Source of the DNA: an uncultured Eubacteriales bacterium
GTDB lineage: Bacteria; Bacillota; Clostridia; Peptostreptococcales; Anaerovoracaceae
Direction of reading: 5' to 3'
Length of the DNA: 5,821 nt
Assembly: GCA_902797405.1 (NCBI GenBank)
Contig: CADBSP010000210.1
Location: 1 to 5,821 of the forward strand
Below the pieces are notes generated by a model. That model was not told where the DNA came from, ran no database searches, and saw only the letters and a list, made by a program, of their open reading frames with translations. Shown one piece after another: positions 1-4,692 of the stretch; the first letter of the stretch is position 1, and the number at the start of each line of letters is the position of its first letter. A program made the position numbers and the translations under genes.

Positions 1-2954
1 CCGGATGCAAGTACGTGATCCAGTCCACCGTAACCGATGTCGTATGCCCAACCGTCACCACCGAAGATCCAGACGGATGGCTTGATAAGCATATCTTTGT
101 TTTCTACAACGTATTTGGCATCTTCATTGGAGCCGGCGATTTTTTCGCAAGCTTCGAGAAGTGCATTACCTGCTGTTTCAGATATTTCTGCATCTTCCAT
201 GCCGTCAATCCAGGCTTGAGCAGTATCTCCAAGCTCACCTACCAGTCTCTCGACTGCGCTCTTCATCTCCTGACGACGAGCCTTTAGGGAGATGGCCATA
301 CCGTATCCAAATTCAGCATTATCTTCAAAGAGTGAGTTGGCCCATGCCGGACCACGACCTTCTTTGTTTACTGTGTATGGAGTGCTTGGCAGCGAGTTAC
401 CCCAGATGGAGGAACATCCTGTAGCGTTGGCCAGAATCATGCGATCACCAAAGAGCTGTGTAACGAGCTTGGCGTATGGTGTTTCGCCGCAACCCGGGCA
501 AGCGCCGGAGAACTCGAGGAGCGGCTGTAAGAACTGTGAATTCTTAACGTTGTTTGTTCCTGCTGCTTCCTTCTGAGCTGTTGCATTTTCGAATAGATAA
601 TCGTATTTCTTCTGTGAAGATTCAAATACTTCTCCGTCCACAGGTACCATCGTAAGTGCCTTCTCTTTAGCCGGGCAGATTGCTGCGCAAGCACCGCAAC
701 CTGTGCAGTCCAGACCGGAAATACCCATAGAGAAGAACTTGTCTGCTAGGTCTTTGTTGCCCTTTACAGGTGAAGCATCTCCACCGATTTCTGCACATTG
801 TTTTTCATCAACTATAAATGGTCTGATTACAGCATGTGGGCAAACGTATGCGCACTGGTTACACTGGATGCACTTATCCTTATCCCATGTAGGAATATCT
901 GTAGCAATTCCGCGTTTTTCGAATGCTGCCAATCCATTTGGAACCATTCCTGTTACTGTATCAAGGAAGTGGGATACAGGGATTGTATCTCCATCCAGTC
1001 TCTGGTACTTGTAAAGAACGTTGTTCAGATAATCTGTTGTGAGCTGGTCGCGACCGACGAACTTTTCAGGTGCCGGATCATCCGGACAATTCTTCCAGGA
1101 TTCAGGAACCTCAACTTTATGAATCTTTTCAATACCCTGGTCGATTGCAGCAAGGTTCATGTTTACAATGTTCTCACCCTTGCGTCCATATGTCGCTTTG
1201 ACTGCATCCTTCATATAACCAACTGCTTCATCTATTGGAATAATGTCAGCCAGCTTAAAGAATGCTGCCTGAAGAACGGAGTTTGTTCGACGTGCACCCA
1301 GGCCGATTTCCTTTGCTATTTCAACAGCGTTACAGGTATAGAACTGAACATCGTTATTGGCAATGTATCTCTTCATGGTTGCAGGAAGCTTTTCATCCAG
1401 CTCTGCATCCGACCATGTACAATTCAGAAGGAAGTATCCACCTGGCTTAACATCCTCAACCATCTTATAGAGATTTACATAAGCTTCGTTATGGCATGCA
1501 ACAAAGTCAGCTTGCTTTACATAATATGTAGACTTGATTGGCTTGTCACCAAAACGGAGATGTGAAATTGTTACACCGCCGGATTTCTTGGAGTCATACT
1601 GGAAGTATGCCTGTACCTTCTTGTCTGTGTGGTCACCGATGATCTTTACGGAATTTTTGTTGGCACCTACTGTACCGTCAGCACCCAGACCCCAGAATTT
1701 GCAAGCCTTTGTTCCTTCAGGAGCCGTATCAGGATAGCTGGACGGAACTATGGAGAGTTCAGTTACATCATCGATGATGGAAAGTGTGAATTCCTTCTTT
1801 CCACCCTTTTCCATGTTCTCAAATACTGCCAGGATATCTCCAGGCTGAACGTCCTTGGAACCCATACCATAACGGCCTCTATACATTTCAGCATCCTGGA
1901 ACTTGGTTCCGTTAAGTGCTGCAACGACATCGAGATAAAGTGGTTCACCGAGTGATCCCGGTTCCTTGGTTCTATCCATTACTGAAATTCTCTTTACTGT
2001 TTCCGGCATAACCTTGAGCATATAGTCAGCAGAGAATGGTCTATATAGATGAACCTCAATCATACCAACCTTCTTGCCCTGAGCTATCATGTAGTCGATG
2101 AGTTCCTCAGCCGCATCGCAGACAGAACCCATTGCAACTATAATGTCAGTAGCATCCGGTGCACCATAATAATTGAACGGCTTATAGTCGGTTCCGATTT
2201 TCTCGTTAACCATGTCCATATATTTTGCAACGATATCCGGAGTATCCAGATAATCCTTGTTGGTTGCTTCTCTGTGCTGGAAGTAAGACTCAGGCTGTTC
2301 TGCAGCGCCTAGACTCTTTGGATGTGTGAAGTGGTTTGCGCTTGCCTTAAATCTCTTAACTGCATCCCAATCAACCATGGACTTCAGTTCGTCATAATCC
2401 CACATCTCGATTTTTTGCTGTTCATGGGAGGTTCTGAATCCATCAAAGAAATGAAGGACAGGAAGTGTTCCTCCGATTGCAGAAAGATGTGCAACCGCAG
2501 CCAGGTCCATAACCTGCTGAACGGAGTTGCTAGCCAGCATCACAAATCCAGTCTGGCGAACTGCCATTACGTCTGCATGGTCACCAAAGATAGAAAGTGC
2601 ATGTGTTGCAAGAGCTCTTGCCGAAACATGGAAAACAGCAGGAGTATGCTCACCTGCAAGTTTATACATGTTAGGTATCATGAGGAGCAGGCCCTGAGAT
2701 GCTGTGAATGTGGATGTATATGCACCAGCAACAACAGATCCGTGTACTGCACCGGCTGCACCACCTTCAGACTGAAGTTCCACGACCTTTACCTGCTCTC
2801 CGAAGATGTTTCTTCTATCATCGGAGGTCCATTCGTCGATACTCTCAGCCATTGGAGATGACGGGGTAATTGGGTAAATAGCCGCAACTTCCGTAAACGC
2901 ATACGCAACATGCGCAGCCGCGGTATTACCGTCCATAGTTTTAAGTTTTCTCAT
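1..2954 (-). CDS. nifJ: Pyruvate:ferredoxin (flavodoxin) oxidoreductase, C-terminus cut by window edge
   Basis: This enzyme oxidatively decarboxylates pyruvate with CoA to acetyl-CoA and CO2, reducing ferredoxin or flavodoxin. It is cytoplasmic and central to fermentation in anaerobes. The 984 codons in the window form one uninterrupted frame running off the left edge. Family members are about 1170-1200 residues, so roughly 190-200 are missing. Domains in order: N-terminal pyruvate/TPP domain with YPITPSS (27-33), E63 and R113, matching the Desulfovibrio africanus PFOR active-site residues T31, E64 and R114; gamma-type domain with GLGADGTVGANK (422-433); EKR motif (679-681); two 4Fe-4S ferredoxin motifs (C695, C698, C701, C705 and C750, C753, C756, C760); TPP domain with proximal-cluster C819, C822, C847 and GDG (966-968). 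The fourth proximal cysteine lies beyond the edge. The start is the ATG at 2954, preceded by a strong Shine-Dalgarno sequence. Nothing looks broken. The symbol nifJ is the family name (also por/pfor) and does not imply a role in nitrogen fixation. Confidence 0.97.
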   Translation of the reverse strand, partial: MRKLKTMDGNTAAAHVAYAFTEVAAIYPITPSSPMAESIDEWTSDDRRNIFGEQVKVVELQSEGGAAGAVHGSVVAGAYTSTFTASQGLLLMIPNMYKLAGEHTPAVFHVSARALATHALSIFGDHADVMAVRQTGFVMLASNSVQQVMDLAAVAHLSAIGGTLPVLHFFDGFRTSHEQQKIEMWDYDELKSMVDWDAVKRFKASANHFTHPKSLGAAEQPESYFQHREATNKDYLDTPDIVAKYMDMVNEKIGTDYKPFNYYGAPDATDIIVAMGSVCDAAEELIDYMIAQGKKVGMIEVHLYRPFSADYMLKVMPETVKRISVMDRTKEPGSLGEPLYLDVVAALNGTKFQDAEMYRGRYGMGSKDVQPGDILAVFENMEKGGKKEFTLSIIDDVTELSIVPSSYPDTAPEGTKACKFWGLGADGTVGANKNSVKIIGDHTDKKVQAYFQYDSKKSGGVTISHLRFGDKPIKSTYYVKQADFVACHNEAYVNLYKMVEDVKPGGYFLLNCTWSDAELDEKLPATMKRYIANNDVQFYTCNAVEIAKEIGLGARRTNSVLQAAFFKLADIIPIDEAVGYMKDAVKATYGRKGENIVNMNLAAIDQGIEKIHKVEVPESWKNCPDDPAPEKFVGRDQLTTDYLNNVLYKYQRLDGDTIPVSHFLDTVTGMVPNGLAAFEKRGIATDIPTWDKDKCIQCNQCAYVCPHAVIRPFIVDEKQCAEIGGDASPVKGNKDLADKFFSMGISGLDCTGCGACAAICPAKEKALTMVPVDGEVFESSQKKYDYLFENATAQKEAAGTNNVKNSQFLQPLLEFSGACPGCGETPYAKLVTQLFGDRMILANATGCSSIWGNSLPSTPYTVNKEGRGPAWANSLFEDNAEFGYGMAISLKARRQEMKSAVERLVGELGDTAQAWIDGMEDAEISETAGNALLEACEKIAGSNEDAKYVVENKDMLIKPSVWIFGGDGWAYDIGYGGLDHVLAS

Positions 2955-2963
2955 TTGAGATAT

Positions 2964-2970
2964 CTCCTTT
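2964..2970 (-). promoter_or_regulatory. Ribosome binding site of the PFOR gene
   Basis: The minus strand reads AAAGGAG, nine bases before the ATG at 2954. This is a near-ideal Shine-Dalgarno sequence and fixes the PFOR start codon. Confidence 0.85.
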
Positions 2971-2982
2971 CGTGATGCCTTT

Positions 2983-3037
2983 GCCCATTCATAATTCTGG
3001 GAAATCCGGATCTTCTCAGAATAAAAAAGTGCTGGGC
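2983..3037 (-). other. Nested inverted repeat in the PFOR 5' leader
   Basis: GCCCA (2983-2987) pairs with TGGGC (3033-3037). Inside it ATTCTG (2994-2999) pairs with CAGAAT (3017-3022), and the palindrome ATCCGGAT sits in the loop. In the minus-strand transcript this would fold just upstream of the ribosome binding site. I do not recognise a known riboswitch. The stems are short, so it may be a modest leader structure or chance. Confidence 0.35.
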
Positions 3038-3057
3038 ATCTAATATCATTTTGCGAA

Positions 3058-3099
3058 TTATTTATCTAAATTATCTCTTGATTCTCTAAAGATAAATAA
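3058..3099 (-). other. 10-bp perfect inverted repeat in the PFOR leader
   Basis: TTATTTATCT (3058-3067) is the exact reverse complement of AGATAAATAA (3090-3099), separated by 22 bases. It lies downstream of the predicted PFOR transcription start, so it could be an RNA stem or a DNA operator. It is wholly AT-rich and would be a weak RNA helix. Its symmetry and its place right after the promoter make an operator reading at least as plausible. Confidence 0.45.
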
Positions 3100-3118
3100 C
3101 AAGTTTACATACATAGTT

Positions 3119-3147
3119 ATTTTACTCTTTATACAGGGTTTAGTCAA
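3119..3147 (-). promoter_or_regulatory. Predicted sigma-A promoter of the PFOR gene
   Basis: The minus strand carries a -35 box TTGACT (3147-3142), a 17-bp spacer and a -10 box TAAAAT (3124-3119). Each box is one base from consensus and the spacing is optimal. Transcription would start near 3112, giving a leader of about 158 nucleotides before the PFOR ATG. No other minus-strand pair of this quality was seen between it and the gene. Confidence 0.75.
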
Positions 3148-3161
3148 TGAAACGACCCTGT
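3133..3161. promoter_or_regulatory. Inverted repeat overlapping the PFOR promoter (candidate operator)
   Basis: ACAGGGT (3133-3139) and ACCCTGT (3155-3161) are perfect inverted copies 22 bp apart. One copy lies within the -35/-10 spacer of the predicted PFOR promoter and the other just upstream of the -35 box, as expected for a regulator site. On the plus strand the same element is followed by a run of T (3161-3166) and could be read as an intrinsic terminator. No plus-strand gene precedes it, so the operator reading is favoured. Confidence 0.45.
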
Positions 3162-3223
3162 TTTTTAGTATAACTAAACACCACTGCTTTTTTTAACTAA
3201 CCCCTTGTTTTTTGTTTTACTAA
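3149..3223 (-). repeat. Degenerate direct repeats with 23-bp period upstream of the PFOR promoter
   Basis: On the plus strand ACTAA occurs at 3173, 3196 and 3219, exactly 23 bp apart. In the first two full units it is followed by a C-rich stretch and then a run of T. A weaker unit at 3149-3171 (AACGACCCTG, then TTTTTT) continues the series up to the -35 box at 3147. On the minus strand the units read roughly as an A-run, then CAAGGGGTTAGTT or a variant. Such phased repeats next to a promoter suggest tandem binding sites for an activator, or an A-tract UP/bending element. Confidence 0.45.
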
Positions 3224-3240
3224 CCTAGGAAAGAGTTCTT

Positions 3241-3273
3241 CGGAAATGGAGTAGCAAACTACTTCCGATCCAT
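3241..3273. other. Hairpin with two alternative outer stems
   Basis: A GTAG (3251-3254) / CTAC (3259-3262) stem with a four-base loop can be extended in two exclusive ways. CGGAA (3241-3245) can pair with TTCCG (3263-3267), or ATGGA (3246-3250) can pair with TCCAT (3269-3273). No T-run follows on either strand, so it is not an ordinary terminator. It is the left-most member of the hairpin cluster. Confidence 0.4.
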
Positions 3274-3280
3274 AATAAGC

Positions 3281-3302
3281 GAGTGGCCCTTTCGGGCCAC
3301 TC
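3281..3302. other. Strong GC-rich perfect hairpin
   Basis: GAGTGGCCC (3281-3289) and GGGCCACTC (3294-3302) form a 9-bp perfect stem with a four-base loop. Read on the minus strand the loop is GAAA, a stable GNRA tetraloop, which favours an RNA made from that strand. No T-run follows on either side, so it is not a textbook intrinsic terminator. It is the most GC-rich element in an AT-rich intergenic region. Confidence 0.55.
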
Positions 3303-3436
3303 TCAGACTGTAGACAAAGTCTCGATCAATGCAGGGTTTTATCCTGCGGATTAAGAATACGAATCGCCCCTCAAACAATTCGTATATTAAACCCTTTGTT
3401 TATACATCGCATCATACTAAAGTATGGTTTTATCGA

Positions 3437-3462
3437 AAAAACGTTGAAATTCCAACGTTTTT
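3437..3462. terminator. Terminator-like symmetrical hairpin
   Basis: AAAAACGTTG (3437-3446) and CAACGTTTTT (3453-3462) form a 10-bp perfect stem with a six-base loop. The A and T arms give a T-run at the 3' side on both strands; the minus strand has six consecutive T. It could stop transcription in either direction and would insulate the PFOR promoter from anything reading through the upstream surface-protein genes. The stem has few GC pairs, so efficiency is uncertain. Confidence 0.5.
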
Positions 3463-3514
3463 CACGGTTGTGCAACAAAAGAAAATTGCTTATGTAACAG
3501 AATCACAATACAAG

Positions 3515-3555
3515 AGTCACATTTGAAAAATGATAATGGTTATCAATATGTGACT
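3515..3555. promoter_or_regulatory. Nested palindrome with Fur-box-like core
   Basis: The core TGATAATGGTTATCA (3531-3545) matches the 7-1-7 Fur consensus TGATAATNATTATCA at every defined position except one. It sits inside a second inverted repeat, AGTCACAT (3515-3522) with ATGTGACT (3548-3555). I see no convincing promoter or adjacent iron-uptake gene on either strand, so Fur control is a sequence-match inference. The nested symmetry could instead be a plain RNA hairpin or part of an intergenic repeat. Confidence 0.4.
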
Positions 3556-3560
3556 TTGGC

Positions 3561-3601
3561 AACAAAAAGAAAACGATCACTTTAAAGGCGACCGTTTTCT
3601 T
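3561..3601 (-). terminator. Intrinsic terminator downstream of the sortase gene
   Basis: AAGAAAACG (3567-3575) pairs with CGTTTTCTT (3593-3601), and the stem continues past one mismatch with TC (3577-3578) and GA (3590-3591). On the minus strand the hairpin is followed directly by a T-rich tract (CTTTTTGTT), the form of a Rho-independent terminator. It lies about 150 bp after the sortase stop codon and probably ends the pilin-sortase transcript. Confidence 0.7.
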
Positions 3602-3603
3602 CG

Positions 3604-3670
3604 GGAACTGTTTTTTGTTCCTGTATTGGAACAAAGGTGTATATAGTATAGGCTGTTTATACAGACCTAT
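3604..3670. other. Small inverted repeats between sortase stop and terminator
   Basis: GGAAC occurs at 3604-3608 and 3628-3632 around an inverted copy GTTCC at 3617-3621, allowing two alternative small hairpins. Further right, ATAGG-CTGT (3648-3656) pairs with ACAG-CCTAT (3661-3670) across a four-base loop with one bulged A. In the minus-strand transcript these form the sortase 3' untranslated region. They may stabilise the mRNA end. No coding sequence is apparent in 3602-3752. Confidence 0.4.
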
Positions 3671-3752
3671 GAACTACCTTAATTTCTTTTTATTTCACTC
3701 TATATCTTCTGATTATGAAGATGCTATTTCTGTTGTTTATCACATCGCAATC

Positions 3753-4580
3753 TTACATTTCGCAAGTGGTTTTGTACGAAGTTGGAATATACTCATTTCC
3801 TTTTATGTCTAATGTCGCAAATACTACTATTCGACCTGTGTCTAAAGGGTTTGTACATGTTGACAACCCCAGCACCTTATCACCGACAGGTTCTCTATAG
3901 ATACTTGCATTATCTTTGATGTATTTCATTAAATCTTCTTCGGATTGTACATCAAATACTACTTTCTGTTTCGCATCAGTCTCAACTACCGCGAAAATAT
4001 TTATTTCATAAACAGTATGATAAGATTTATCTTCTCTAATCTGCTGTTCAACTGTCTTTGCTTTTGAGTTTTCTCCTAATGATGTACCTTCACCATCTCT
4101 AACCGTCAATGTGCCAATCCTATGATTATCGAAGAACTCGACATCCAAATAATCCTTTATCGCTCCGAACATATACTCATCTGCCATATTATGACCGTAG
4201 AGCAAAGAATACTTATCGTTAAATGCTGAATCGTTTGACGAATCCAGGAACACTGATCCTGCCAGTGCGTACTCTCCGTAAGGATTCTTATTCAGATAGT
4301 CTTCGTTAGTTTCGCCTTGCATTATTGGACAGTTAATCTTTGTGTCATCGATTGTTAACCACGCCTTGGCATCCTTAGGAAGTTCAGCCAGAGTCTCTGC
4401 TCCCTTCCATACATAGCCAGGCACCTGATTCAAAGATGAGGAGTTAAAGACATACCATGAATCGTATGTGAAGTATACCCCTATGAACAACACCATGAGG
4501 AAGAGGACAGTTAGACCTTTGTCTATTGCTGCATCTATGAACTTTATTATCTTTCTGATTTTAATTGCGTTAGTGTCCAT
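3753..4580 (-). CDS. Class B sortase (pilus or surface-protein transpeptidase)
   Basis: This is a membrane-anchored cysteine transpeptidase that cleaves LPXTG-like signals and joins the protein to another pilin subunit or to peptidoglycan. With the start at 4580 it has 275 residues. It has a basic N-terminus, one membrane segment at about 22-39, then an extracytoplasmic catalytic domain. The catalytic residues are all visible: His130 in LLYGHN, Cys242 in LSTC, and Arg250 in TGRIVVFATL. The YGHN form, the length and the insertion before the Cys suit class B (SrtB/pilin-polymerase type) better than class A. The start was chosen because GGGAGAGGG lies nine bases upstream of this ATG. An in-frame ATG at 4610 would add ten residues but has no ribosome binding site. 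It follows the pilin-like gene by 112 bp on the same strand, so the two are probably co-transcribed and enzyme and substrate. Wall anchoring rather than polymerisation cannot be excluded. Confidence 0.93.
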   Translation of the reverse strand: MDTNAIKIRKIIKFIDAAIDKGLTVLFLMVLFIGVYFTYDSWYVFNSSSLNQVPGYVWKGAETLAELPKDAKAWLTIDDTKINCPIMQGETNEDYLNKNPYGEYALAGSVFLDSSNDSAFNDKYSLLYGHNMADEYMFGAIKDYLDVEFFDNHRIGTLTVRDGEGTSLGENSKAKTVEQQIREDKSYHTVYEINIFAVVETDAKQKVVFDVQSEEDLMKYIKDNASIYREPVGDKVLGLSTCTNPLDTGRIVVFATLDIKGNEYIPTSYKTTCEM

Positions 4581-4585
4581 AACTG

Positions 4586-4594
4586 CCCTCTCCC
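4586..4594 (-). promoter_or_regulatory. Ribosome binding site that sets the sortase start
   Basis: The minus strand reads GGGAGAGGG, with the GGGAG core nine bases before the ATG at 4580. It lies inside the longer reading frame that starts at 4610, where no Shine-Dalgarno sequence is seen. The shorter protein is therefore preferred. Confidence 0.7.
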
Positions 4595-4692
4595 AAACAT
4601 CAATTGTCATTCATAAAAATCTTATTTCTTAGGAATTAGCGCTTAAATATAGTGTTTTTTATTTCATTAATCATTCTACGATTATTCATTAA

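Larger units (their letters stand above)
3241..3462. repeat. Gene-free stretch with a cluster of seven short inverted repeats
   Basis: This stretch contains consecutive inverted repeats: the alternative stem at 3241-3273; 9-bp GAGTGGCCC/GGGCCACTC at 3281-3302; AGACT/AGTCT at 3305-3322; GCAGG/CCTGC at 3331-3347; ATACGAAT/ATTCGTAT at 3357-3385; CATACT/AGTATG at 3413-3426; and a 10-bp terminator-like stem at 3437-3462. I found no convincing coding sequence: the only sizeable frame here (ATG at 3329, plus strand, 65 codons) lacks a ribosome binding site and crosses four of these stems. It may be a structured RNA, a multi-copy intergenic repeat, or the remains of one. I could not match it to tmRNA, RNase P, SRP RNA or a known riboswitch. 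Confidence 0.45.

Noticed and set aside
798..1565. 255-codon plus-strand open frame opposite the PFOR gene
   Set aside because: It is antisense to continuous, highly conserved PFOR coding sequence, has a Cys/Ile-rich composition with no recognisable motif, and lacks a ribosome binding site. It is a shadow frame.
2322..2861. 179-codon plus-strand open frame
   Set aside because: It lies antisense to the conserved N-terminal PFOR domain and its Cys-rich translation follows from the opposite strand's codons. No family resemblance was seen.
3133..3166. Plus-strand intrinsic terminator (ACAGGGT/ACCCTGT followed by T6)
   Set aside because: The shape fits, but no plus-strand gene lies upstream and the element overlaps a strong minus-strand promoter. 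It was kept as a candidate operator instead.
3149..3223. CRISPR array
   Set aside because: The 23-bp periodic units are degenerate and contiguous, with no unique spacers between identical repeats and no cas genes in the window.
3329..3526. 65-codon plus-strand frame in the intergenic hairpin cluster
   Set aside because: There is no Shine-Dalgarno sequence before the ATG, it spans several inverted repeats including a terminator-like stem, and the protein has no recognisable domain.
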